From: an uncultured Paracoccaceae bacterium
Lineage (GTDB): Bacteria; Pseudomonadota; Alphaproteobacteria; Rhodobacterales; Rhodobacteraceae
Reading direction: 5' to 3'
NCBI GenBank assembly: GCA_937927885.1
Contig: CALEZJ010000577.1
Location: 1 to 5,858 of the forward strand
DNA: 5,858 bases
In this document: one piece after another, positions 1-5,858 of the stretch
How positions within the stretch are numbered: position 1 is the stretch's first letter
How the letters are laid out: each line of letters starts with the position of its first letter
Made by a program: the position numbers and the translations under genes
The notes under the pieces: model-generated
The model's database searches: none
What the model was told of the DNA's origin: nothing
What the model saw: only the letters and a program-made list of their open reading frames with translations

Positions 1-42
1 CTATCCTCTTCGTCGGCAGCGTCAGATGTGTATAAGAGACAG
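1..42 (+). other. Illumina Nextera i5 adapter left in the assembly (artificial sequence)
   Basis: This is not biological sequence. Positions 10-42 read as the Nextera transposase read-1 adapter (TCGTCGGCAGCGTC followed by the Tn5 mosaic end). Positions 2-9 read TATCCTCT, which I recall as the 503-series i5 index, and position 1 (C) fits the last base of the P5 arm. The order P5 arm, index, read-1 site, mosaic end is exactly that of a finished Nextera library molecule. The left edge is therefore a contig end where untrimmed adapter was assembled onto the gcvT reading frame. Genomic sequence resumes at 43. Confidence is very high for the adapter and slightly lower for the index name. Confidence 0.98.
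24..42 (+). other. Tn5 mosaic end (19 bp) from library preparation
   Basis: The 19 bases AGATGTGTATAAGAGACAG are the hyperactive Tn5 mosaic end used in tagmentation kits. It directly abuts the genomic insert at 43. It is flanked on the left by synthetic adapter rather than by transposon genes, so it marks a laboratory insertion junction and not a natural Tn5 or IS50 copy. Confidence 0.97.
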
Positions 43-43
43 G

Positions 44-1123
44 CATCAGGAACTGGGCGCGAGACTGGTGCCCTTTGCGGGCTATGAGATGCCCGTGCAA
101 TACCCGATGGGCGTGCTGAACGAGCACCTCCACACCCGCTCCAAGGCCGGGCTATTTGACGTGTCCCACATGGGGCAGGTGATCTTGCGCCCCCGCCGCG
201 ACATGGCTTCGCTGGCAGCGGCGTTCGAGGCCATGATGCCGGTCGATGTGGCCGGGCTTCCCGTGGGGCGGCAGCGGTATGGCCTTTTCACCAACGATCA
301 GGGTGGAATCCTCGACGACCTGATGTTTGCCAACTGGGGCGAGGAACTGTTCGTCGTCGTCAACGCCGCGTGCAAGGAGGCCGACACCGCGCGCATGGCG
401 GATGCCCTGTCGGACGTGGCCGAGGTGCTCGCGGTAACTGACCGTGCCCTGCTGGCGCTGCAAGGGCCGCGGGCCGAGGCGGCCCTGGCCAGCATTGCCC
501 CCGGTGTAACGGCGATGCGCTTCATGGATGTCATCACGTCCGACAGCGCTTATGGCGCGCTTTGGATCAGCCGCTCGGGCTATTCGGGTGAGGACGGGTT
601 CGAGGTTTCGGTGGCCGAGGCGCAGGCCGAGCCCTTTGCCCGCGCATTGCTGGCGCTGCCAGGCGTCGCCCCCATCGGCCTCGGCGCGCGCGACTCGCTG
701 AGACTGGAAGCAGGGCTGTGCCTTTATGGTCATGACATCGACACCGGGACCTCACCGGTCGAGGCGGGATTGACCTGGGCAATCCAGAAGTCCCGCCGCA
801 GTGCTGGCGGCTTTCCAGGTGCCGCGCGAATCCTGCGGGAACTGGCGGAAGGGCCTGCCCGCCTGCGTGTGGGCCTTCGCCCCGAAGGCCGCGCACCGAT
901 GCGCGAGGGCACACCACTCTTCGCCGCCGAGGATGCGGCCGATCAGATCGGCGCCGTCACCTCGGGCGGGTTCGGCCCCAGCCTGAACGCCCCCTTGGCG
1001 ATGGCCTATGTCCCCACGGCCCTAGCCACCACCGGCACCCGTCTTTGGGCCGAAGTGCGTGGCAAGCGCCTGCCCGCGCTGATCGCCCCGATGCCCTTTC
1101 ACCCCACAACCTATCGCAAATGA
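44..1123 (+). CDS. gcvT: Aminomethyltransferase, glycine cleavage T-protein (5'-truncated)
   Basis: T-protein takes the aminomethyl group from lipoylated GcvH, transfers the one-carbon unit to tetrahydrofolate to give 5,10-methylene-THF, and releases ammonia; it acts in the cytoplasm. The visible 359 residues open with HQELGARLVPFAGYEMPVQY, the usual N-terminal block (GAR, GYEMPVQY). The FDVSHM motif follows, then GGILDDL with the conserved Asp pair (314-319, folate-site region) and GYSGEDGFE (578-604). LGARDSLRLEAGLCLYGHDID comes next, and the C-terminal barrel domain ends in AYVPT..A. Family members are about 360-380 aa, so perhaps 10-20 N-terminal residues are missing. The true start codon is absent: the in-frame ATG at 26 lies in adapter and adds the false residues MCIRDR. 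Base 43 is the third position of an interrupted native codon. gcvH follows after 9 bases, indicating one operon. Any upstream promoter or glycine riboswitch is lost. Confidence 0.97.
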   Translation, partial: HQELGARLVPFAGYEMPVQYPMGVLNEHLHTRSKAGLFDVSHMGQVILRPRRDMASLAAAFEAMMPVDVAGLPVGRQRYGLFTNDQGGILDDLMFANWGEELFVVVNAACKEADTARMADALSDVAEVLAVTDRALLALQGPRAEAALASIAPGVTAMRFMDVITSDSAYGALWISRSGYSGEDGFEVSVAEAQAEPFARALLALPGVAPIGLGARDSLRLEAGLCLYGHDIDTGTSPVEAGLTWAIQKSRRSAGGFPGAARILRELAEGPARLRVGLRPEGRAPMREGTPLFAAEDAADQIGAVTSGGFGPSLNAPLAMAYVPTALATTGTRLWAEVRGKRLPALIAPMPFHPTTYRK

Positions 1124-1132
1124 GGCTCTGAG

Positions 1133-1492
1133 ATGAAATTCACCAAGGAACACGAATGGCTGCGCGTCGAGGGCGATCTGGTCGTCGTCGGCATTACCGA
1201 GCACGCAGCGGAGCAATTGGGTGATGTTGTATTTGTGGAACTGCCCGAAGTCGAAACCCAGGTTTCCGAGGGTGACGAGGTCTGCGTGATCGAATCCGTG
1301 AAAGCCGCAAGCGATATTCTTGCCCCGCTCGACGGCGAGATCGTTGCCGTCAATGATGTGCTCACCGACAATCCGGCGCTGGTCAACGAGGATGCTCTGG
1401 GCGCGGCCTGGTTCTTCAAGATGAAGATCGACGATCTTTCGGCCCTCGACGCCTTCATGGACGAGGACGAATACAAGGAGTTCATCGGCTAA
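1133..1492 (+). CDS. gcvH: Glycine cleavage system H-protein (lipoyl carrier)
   Basis: H-protein is the small lipoylated shuttle that carries the aminomethyl intermediate from GcvP to GcvT and is then reoxidised by dihydrolipoamide dehydrogenase. The product is 119 aa, slightly shorter than the roughly 125-130 aa typical of the family but complete. It has the standard start ([10 protein letters not shown]) and the block [19 protein letters not shown]. The lipoylation motif ESVKAASDI places the acceptor at Lys57 (codon 1301-1303). The typical helix near the C-terminus also fits (W.FKMKI, then the [10 protein letters not shown] tail). The start is supported by GAGG at 1122-1125, seven bases upstream and overlapping the gcvT stop, which suggests translational coupling. 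The gene is unmistakable by motif and by its place between gcvT and gcvP. Lipoylation enzymes are not in the window. Confidence 0.98.
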   Translation: MKFTKEHEWLRVEGDLVVVGITEHAAEQLGDVVFVELPEVETQVSEGDEVCVIESVKAASDILAPLDGEIVAVNDVLTDNPALVNEDALGAAWFFKMKIDDLSALDAFMDEDEYKEFIG

Positions 1493-1507
1493 GGCCGAGG
1501 CAGCACC

Positions 1508-4345
1508 ATGACCTATACTCCCACCGACTATAACCCCTATGACTTCGCCAACCGCCGCCACATCGGCCCCTCGCCCGCCGAGATGGACCAGATGCTGGCC
1601 ACCATCGGCGTGCCCAGCCTCGATGCGCTGATCGACGAAACGATCCCCGCCTCGATCCGCCAGAGCACCCCCCTGCCCTGGGCACCCTTGTCCGAGGGTG
1701 GATTGCTCGCTCGCATGCGCGAGGTGGCCGACAGGAACCGGGTGATGACCTCGCTCATCGGGCAGGGCTATTCGGGCACGATCACCCCACCAGCGATCCA
1801 GCGGAACATTCTGGAAAACCCGGCGTGGTATACGGCCTACACCCCCTATCAGCCGGAAATTGCGCAAGGGCGGCTGGAAGCTTTGTTGAACTTTCAGACC
1901 ATGGTCGCAGATCTGACCGGCCTGCCGGTGGCCAATGCCAGCCTGCTCGACGAAGGCACCGCCGCCGCCGAGGGCATGGTGATGGCGCAGCGGGTGGCGA
2001 AATCGAAGGCTTCCGGCTTCTTCGTCGATGCCAATTGCCACCCCCAGACCATCGCCGTGATCCGCACCCGGGCCGAACCTCTGGGCATTCCGGTCACCGT
2101 GGGCGAACCCGAAACGCTGGACGCCGCGCAAGTCTTTGGCGCGATTTTCCAGTACCCCGGCACCTATGGCCATGTTCGCGACTTTACCGATACCATCGCC
2201 GCGCTGCATTCGGCCAAGGCGATTGCGATTGTGGCAACCGATTTGCTGGCGCTATGTGTGCTGAAGGAACCGGGGGCCATGGGGGCCGATATCGCGGTCG
2301 GCAGCGCCCAGCGCTTTGGTGTGCCGATGGGCTACGGCGGGCCGCATGCCGCGTTCCTGTCTTGCGCTGATGCGCACAAACGGCAGATGCCGGGGCGACT
2401 GGTGGGGGTCTCCATCGATGCGCGCGGCAACAAGGCCTATCGGCTGTCACTGCAAACCCGCGAGCAGCATATCCGGCGCGAGAAAGCCACGTCGAACGTC
2501 TGCACCGCACAAGCGCTTCTGGCGGTGATGGCGTCGATGTATGCGGTCTTCCATGGTCCCGTTGGCCTTCGCGCCATCGCCGAGCGGGTGCATTTCATGA
2601 CCGAGCGCCTTGCCCGCGCGCTGAAGGCGGCAGGGGCACGGGTCGAACCGGCAGCCTTCTTTGACACGATCACGGTCGAGGTCGGTGTGGGTCAGGCGGG
2701 GATTCTGGCTGCCGCGCGGCATGAGGGACTGAATTTTCGCAAGATCGGCACACGGCATGTGGGCATCGCGCTGGATGAAACCACTGATGAAAACATTCTG
2801 CACCGTGTCCTCAAGGCCTTTGGCATCGACGGCGTGCCGCCTCACCGGGCACACTTGGGTTTCCCGCAAGCGATGGCGCGGCAATCGGACTATCTGACGC
2901 ATCCCATCTTTCACATGAACCGCGCCGAATCCGAGATGATGCGCTATATGCGCCGCCTGTCGGATCGGGACCTTGCACTGGACCGCGCCATGATCCCGCT
3001 GGGGTCATGCACGATGAAGCTGAACGCGGCGGCCGAGATGATGCCGATCACCTGGCCCGAATTCTCCAGCCTGCACCCGTTCTGCCCACCCGATCAGGCG
3101 CAAGGCTATGCCGAAGTCATCAACGACCTCAGCGCGAAACTCTGCGAGATCACCGGCTATGACGCCTTTTCCATGCAGCCCAATTCCGGCGCGCAGGGCG
3201 AATATGCGGGACTACTGACGATCCTCAACTATCACAAGGCGCGGGGCGACCATCAGCGCCGCATCTGCCTGATCCCGGTATCAGCCCATGGCACAAACCC
3301 GGCCAGTGCGCAGATGGCGGGGATGGAGGTGGTGGTCGTCAGATCCTCGCCCAACGGCGATATCGACGTCGAGGATTTCCGCGACAAGGCCGCCGAGGCG
3401 GGCGACAAGCTGGCCGCCTGCATGATCACCTATCCGTCCACGCATGGCGTGTTCGAGGAGACCGTGCGCGAGGTTTGCCAGATCACCCATCAGCATGGCG
3501 GGCAGGTCTATATCGACGGCGCGAACATGAACGCCATGGTCGGGCTGGTCAAACCCGGCGAGGTGGGCGGCGATGTGAGCCACCTGAACCTGCACAAGAC
3601 CTTTGCCATCCCGCATGGCGGCGGGGGGCCGGGCATGGGGCCGATCGGCGTCAAGGCCCATCTGGCGCCGCATCTGCCCGGGCATCCGCATCTGGGCGGT
3701 GACGGCGCGGTCAGTGCCGCGCCCTATGGGTCGGCCTCGATCCTGCTGATTTCCTGGGCCTATATCCTGATGATGGGCGGTCCGGGCCTGACACAGGCGA
3801 CGCGGGTGGCGATCCTGAACGCGAATTACATTGCGGCACGGCTCAGGGGCTCGTACCCCGTGCTCTACATGGGCAACAAGGGGCGGGTGGCGCATGAATG
3901 CATCCTGGATTGCCGCCCCTTCGCCGAGGCGGGCGTAACGGTCGAGGACATTGCCAAACGGTTGATCGACAACGGCTTTCATGCACCGACCATGAGCTGG
4001 CCGGTCGCGGGCACGCTGATGGTGGAGCCGACCGAGTCCGAAACCAAGGCCGAGATCGACCGCTTCATCACCGCCCTCCTGGCAATCCGCGACGAAATCG
4101 CGGCTGTCGAGCGCGGCGAGATCACGCCCGAGGCAAGTCCTCTGCGCCATGCGCCACACACGGTCGAGGATCTGGTGGCCGACTGGGACCGCGCCTATAG
4201 CCGCGAACAGGGGTGCTTCCCGCCGGGTGCCTTCCGCGTCGACAAATACTGGCCACCTGTCGGTCGGGTCGACAACGTCTGGGGTGATCGCAACCTCTTT
4301 TGCGTCTGCCCGCCGCTGAGCGACTATGTGAAGGCTGCGGAATGA
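1508..4345 (+). CDS. gcvP: Glycine dehydrogenase (decarboxylating), P-protein, single-chain form
   Basis: P-protein is the PLP enzyme that decarboxylates glycine and loads the aminomethyl group onto lipoyl-GcvH. At 945 aa it is full length for the fused form (E. coli about 957), not the split GcvPA/GcvPB form. The N-terminal half carries RHIGP (residues 17-21) and the long conserved run [15 protein letters not shown] through [13 protein letters not shown], to [10 protein letters not shown] (about 77-157). The C-terminal catalytic half carries [13 protein letters not shown] (from 495), [14 protein letters not shown] (from 593), and HLNLHK with the PLP-binding lysine at 697 (codon 3596-3598). 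The glycine-rich loop [11 protein letters not shown] (702-712) follows, and the protein ends near [21 protein letters not shown]. The ATG at 1508 is preceded by GAGG at 1497-1500 with a 7-base spacer and sits 15 bases after gcvH. The stop overlaps the next gene. No broken motif or frameshift is seen. Confidence 0.98.
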   Translation: MTYTPTDYNPYDFANRRHIGPSPAEMDQMLATIGVPSLDALIDETIPASIRQSTPLPWAPLSEGGLLARMREVADRNRVMTSLIGQGYSGTITPPAIQRNILENPAWYTAYTPYQPEIAQGRLEALLNFQTMVADLTGLPVANASLLDEGTAAAEGMVMAQRVAKSKASGFFVDANCHPQTIAVIRTRAEPLGIPVTVGEPETLDAAQVFGAIFQYPGTYGHVRDFTDTIAALHSAKAIAIVATDLLALCVLKEPGAMGADIAVGSAQRFGVPMGYGGPHAAFLSCADAHKRQMPGRLVGVSIDARGNKAYRLSLQTREQHIRREKATSNVCTAQALLAVMASMYAVFHGPVGLRAIAERVHFMTERLARALKAAGARVEPAAFFDTITVEVGVGQAGILAAARHEGLNFRKIGTRHVGIALDETTDENILHRVLKAFGIDGVPPHRAHLGFPQAMARQSDYLTHPIFHMNRAESEMMRYMRRLSDRDLALDRAMIPLGSCTMKLNAAAEMMPITWPEFSSLHPFCPPDQAQGYAEVINDLSAKLCEITGYDAFSMQPNSGAQGEYAGLLTILNYHKARGDHQRRICLIPVSAHGTNPASAQMAGMEVVVVRSSPNGDIDVEDFRDKAAEAGDKLAACMITYPSTHGVFEETVREVCQITHQHGGQVYIDGANMNAMVGLVKPGEVGGDVSHLNLHKTFAIPHGGGGPGMGPIGVKAHLAPHLPGHPHLGGDGAVSAAPYGSASILLISWAYILMMGGPGLTQATRVAILNANYIAARLRGSYPVLYMGNKGRVAHECILDCRPFAEAGVTVEDIAKRLIDNGFHAPTMSWPVAGTLMVEPTESETKAEIDRFITALLAIRDEIAAVERGEITPEASPLRHAPHTVEDLVADWDRAYSREQGCFPPGAFRVDKYWPPVGRVDNVWGDRNLFCVCPPLSDYVKAAE
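4330..4334 (+). promoter_or_regulatory. Ribosome binding site that fixes the panE-like start
   Basis: GAAGG lies seven bases before the ATG at 4342, inside the last codons of gcvP. It favours 4342 over the in-frame ATG at 4300, which would add 14 residues ([14 protein letters not shown]) that do not resemble the family. Starting at 4342 puts the Rossmann motif at residues 8-13, as expected for these enzymes. Confidence 0.75.
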
Positions 4346-5247
4346 CGCGGGTCGCCGTGATGGGGGCCGGTGCAGTCGGCTGCTGGATCGGCGCAATGCT
4401 GGCGCGGGCGGGCGAAGCGGTGACGCTGATCGGCCGCCCCGCGCTGGTTCAGGCGGTGGCGGCGCAGGGCTTGCGGCTGGAAATGGGCGGGCGTGTCGAG
4501 GTGCTGCACCCGGAGGCGACCACCGATACGGCGGCGGTGGCAGGTTCGGATCTCGTGCTGGTCTGCGTGAAATCCGGCGATACCGAGGCGGCGGGTCGCG
4601 CCATGGCACCGCACCTGGCACCGGAGGCCCTGGTCCTCAGCCTGCAAAACGGCATCGGTAACGCCGAGACGCTGGCGCGGGTGACGGGGCAGTCCGCGCA
4701 TCCCGCCGTGGTCTATGTCGCTGCTGCAATGGCAGGGCCGGGACATGTGTTGCACAGGGGGCGCGGCGAGTTGGTGGTGGGACCCGCAGCGCGAGACGCA
4801 GCGGCGCGCTTGCAGCGCGCGGGCGTGCCGGTCACCGTCAGCACTGACGTGCTGGAGGCGCTCTGGGTCAAGCTGACGATCAACTGTGCGCTGAACGCCC
4901 TTTCAGCGCTGACGCGCCAGCCTTACGGCGCGATCCTGGGCGAGCCGGGCGCCGAGGACCTTCTGGCTGGTCTCGTCGGCGAATGCGGGGCGGTGGCGCG
5001 GGGCGAAGGTGTTGGCCTGCCCGGCGACATGTTGGCGCAAGTGCTGGCGCTAGCGAGGGCGATGCCGGGTCAGATGTCCTCGACCGCGCAAGATCTGATC
5101 GCAGGCAAGCCCACGGAAATCGCCGCACTGAACGGAGAAGTTGCGCGGCGGGGGGCAGCTCTGGGTATCGCGGTGCCGCTGAATGCCTCCATGGTGGTCA
5201 TGGTCAATCTGGCAGGCCGGAGCGTCGGTTCAGGCGTCGCAAGGTGA
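4342..5247 (+). CDS. panE: 2-dehydropantoate 2-reductase family protein (ketopantoate reductase, PanE/ApbA-like)
   Basis: Enzymes of this family use NADPH to reduce 2-dehydropantoate (ketopantoate) to pantoate, the step before pantothenate and coenzyme A; some paralogues act on other 2-keto acids. The 301-aa product matches the family length. The N-terminal Rossmann fold begins [13 protein letters not shown], with the nucleotide-binding glycines at 8, 10 and 13, and includes the strand LVLVCVKS and then LSLQNGIGN. The helical C-terminal domain has [17 protein letters not shown] with Lys177 and Asn181, matching the catalytic Lys176/Asn180 of the E. coli enzyme. It also has [20 protein letters not shown] with Ser246/Ser247 and Glu259, matching the substrate-site Ser and Glu. 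All key residues are present, so the protein should be active. The start codon shares ATGA with the gcvP stop, implying translational coupling. The reductase fold is certain; pantoate as substrate is inferred, because such paralogues are common. Confidence 0.88.
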   Translation: MTRVAVMGAGAVGCWIGAMLARAGEAVTLIGRPALVQAVAAQGLRLEMGGRVEVLHPEATTDTAAVAGSDLVLVCVKSGDTEAAGRAMAPHLAPEALVLSLQNGIGNAETLARVTGQSAHPAVVYVAAAMAGPGHVLHRGRGELVVGPAARDAAARLQRAGVPVTVSTDVLEALWVKLTINCALNALSALTRQPYGAILGEPGAEDLLAGLVGECGAVARGEGVGLPGDMLAQVLALARAMPGQMSSTAQDLIAGKPTEIAALNGEVARRGAALGIAVPLNASMVVMVNLAGRSVGSGVAR

Positions 5248-5306
5248 GTATTTGCAGCAAGATGAAGGGGCCGGGGCTTTTCCTTTGGGAGGGGCTTGGC
5301 TAAACA

Positions 5307-5322
5307 CCCTGCAAACGCAGGG
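5307..5322 (+). promoter_or_regulatory. Hairpin overlapping the valS ribosome binding site
   Basis: CCCTGC (5307-5312), loop AAAC (5313-5316) and GCAGGG (5317-5322) form a perfect 6-bp stem with five G-C pairs. Its 3' arm contains most of the only Shine-Dalgarno-like run before valS (AGGGG, 5319-5323). It is not followed by T residues, so it does not look like a terminator. A role in limiting valS translation is inferred from position only. Confidence 0.5.
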
Positions 5323-5323
5323 G
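5319..5323 (+). promoter_or_regulatory. Probable weak ribosome binding site of valS
   Basis: AGGGG lies eight bases upstream of the ATG at 5332 and 14 bases upstream of the second in-frame ATG at 5338, so spacing favours 5332. It departs from AGGAG by one base, and four of its five bases are in the hairpin stem, which could hide it from the ribosome. Confidence 0.55.
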
Positions 5324-5331
5324 ATACGCCG

Positions 5332-5858
5332 ATGACCATGGACAAGACCTTTGACGCCGCCGAAGCCGAGGCCCGCATCGCGAGGCTTTGGGAAGAAACC
5401 GGCGCGTTTCGGGCGGGGGCCAATGCAAAGCCCGGGGCCGACTCGTTTTGCGTGATGATCCCGCCGCCCAATGTGACCGGTAGCCTGCACATGGGTCATG
5501 CCTTCAACAACACGCTGCAGGACATTCTGGTGCGATGGCATCGGATGCGGGGGTTCGACACACTCTGGCAGCCGGGGCAGGACCATGCAGGCATCGCCAC
5601 GCAGATGGTGGTCGAGCGCGAACTGGCCAAGACCAACCGGCGCCGCACCGATTTCAGCCGTGACGAGTTCACGCGGCTGGTCTGGGAGCAAAAGCGTGTC
5701 TCGGGCGGCACGATCATCGGGCAATTGCAGCGGCTTGGCTGTTCGCTGGACTGGTCGCGCAATGCCTTTACCATGTCCGGCGCCCCCAATTGCCCGCCCG
5801 GCGAGGAGGGTAATTTCCACGATGCCGTCATCAAGGTGTTCGTCGACCTGTACAACAA
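5332..5858 (+). CDS. valS: Valyl-tRNA synthetase, N-terminal part (runs off the window)
   Basis: ValS joins valine to tRNA-Val in the cytoplasm. The 175 complete codons visible are the start of a class I aminoacyl-tRNA synthetase; full proteins are roughly 900-1000 aa, so most of it lies beyond the right edge. The visible part opens [22 protein letters not shown] and then has [20 protein letters not shown], with the HIGH-type ATP-binding signature as HMGH at residues 53-56. [20 protein letters not shown] follows, which is diagnostic for ValS over IleS or LeuS, and then a region ending [18 protein letters not shown]. After FTMS there is a Gly/Pro/Glu-rich stretch (residues 149-163) where many bacterial ValS have the short DEGLS; I believe this is usual in Rhodobacteraceae. 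The editing domain and KMSKS loop are outside the window. The start at 5332 is preferred, with 5338 as alternative. No stop occurs before the edge and no adapter is seen there. Confidence 0.96.
   Translation, partial: MTMDKTFDAAEAEARIARLWEETGAFRAGANAKPGADSFCVMIPPPNVTGSLHMGHAFNNTLQDILVRWHRMRGFDTLWQPGQDHAGIATQMVVERELAKTNRRRTDFSRDEFTRLVWEQKRVSGGTIIGQLQRLGCSLDWSRNAFTMSGAPNCPPGEEGNFHDAVIKVFVDLYN

Larger units (their letters stand above)
5248..5331. other. Intergenic spacer between the panE-like gene and valS
   Basis: This is the only real spacer in the window (84 bases). It contains a G-rich stretch with the heptamer GGGGCTT twice (5273-5279 and 5291-5297, 18 bases apart) and a perfect hairpin next to valS. 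I find no hairpin followed by a T-run, so no intrinsic terminator for the gcv operon is visible. I also see no convincing -35/-10 pair. valS may be read through from upstream or use a promoter I cannot recognise. Confidence 0.6.

Noticed and set aside
24..42. A natural Tn5/IS50-type transposon end next to gcvT
   Set aside because: The sequence is the engineered mosaic end and is joined to the synthetic read-1 tag and an index; no transposase or second end is present.
43..1123. Glycine riboswitch associated with the gcv operon
   Set aside because: Such elements sit upstream of the first gene; the native sequence begins inside gcvT, and nothing similar occurs between the genes.
1022..2209. Long antisense open frame of 395 codons on the minus strand
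   Set aside because: It lies opposite gcvT, gcvH and gcvP, whose products have complete conserved motifs. Long antisense frames are expected in GC-rich genes with strong third-position bias, and the translation shows no recognisable domain.
4300..4341. Upstream in-frame ATG giving a 315-aa reductase
   Set aside because: The 14 extra residues have no family similarity; ATG 4342 has a well-spaced GAAGG and the common ATGA overlap.
3281..4621. Antisense open frame of 446 codons on the minus strand
   Set aside because: It covers the catalytic half of gcvP and the start of the panE-like gene, is rich in Arg, Pro, His and Gly as expected from a shadow frame, and has no recognisable domain.
5261..5290. 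Intrinsic terminator in the G-rich tract before valS
   Set aside because: The GGGGCC/GGGGC tract followed by TTTT has no complementary upstream arm, so no stable hairpin precedes the T-run.
5307..5322. The valS-proximal hairpin as a terminator
   Set aside because: No T-run follows on the + strand; the sequence continues into GATACGCCG and the valS start codon.
5230..5820. Antisense open frame of 196 codons opposite valS
   Set aside because: The + strand encodes clear ValS with the HMGH signature; the opposite frame resembles no family.

Overview
This window is a piece of a GC-rich bacterial chromosome. It carries the glycine cleavage operon gcvT-gcvH-gcvP, then a ketopantoate reductase-family gene overlapping the end of gcvP, then the start of valS, all on the + strand. 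Protein wording points to an alphaproteobacterium, most likely Rhodobacterales/Rhodobacteraceae: the GcvP N-terminus with its RHIGP block, the GcvT start region (FAGYEMPVQYPMGV), and a ValS with a Gly/Pro/Glu-rich segment before [13 protein letters not shown]. This placement is from recall of family sequences, not from a search.

Layout: positions 1-42 are not genomic. They match the Illumina Nextera i5 adapter: one base of the P5 arm, an 8-base index, the read-1 sequence and the 19-bp Tn5 mosaic end. The natural sequence begins at about 43, inside gcvT, which has lost roughly its first 10-20 codons. gcvT ends at 1123, gcvH runs 1133-1492, and gcvP runs 1508-4345. The panE-like gene starts inside the gcvP stop (ATGA, 4342-4345) and ends at 5247. 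An 84-base spacer, with a hairpin next to the start codon, precedes valS (5332 to the window end, incomplete). No stretch over 300 bases lacks a gene.

How the genes work together: GcvP decarboxylates glycine and passes the aminomethyl group to the lipoyl arm of GcvH. GcvT moves the one-carbon unit to tetrahydrofolate, giving 5,10-methylene-THF and ammonia. The fourth component, dihydrolipoamide dehydrogenase (L-protein), is not in the window; it is commonly shared with the 2-oxoacid dehydrogenases and encoded elsewhere. The reductase may act in pantothenate synthesis, whose preceding step (PanB) consumes 5,10-methylene-THF, so its coupling to gcvP has a plausible metabolic logic. valS is a housekeeping translation gene, probably a separate or read-through unit.

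I see no mobile element, CRISPR array, RNA gene or undescribed system. The observations most worth checking are the adapter at the left edge, the false gcvT start it creates, the hairpin over the valS ribosome binding site, and the translational coupling of the reductase to gcvP. If a glycine riboswitch or promoter controls this operon, it lies upstream of the cut and cannot be seen.
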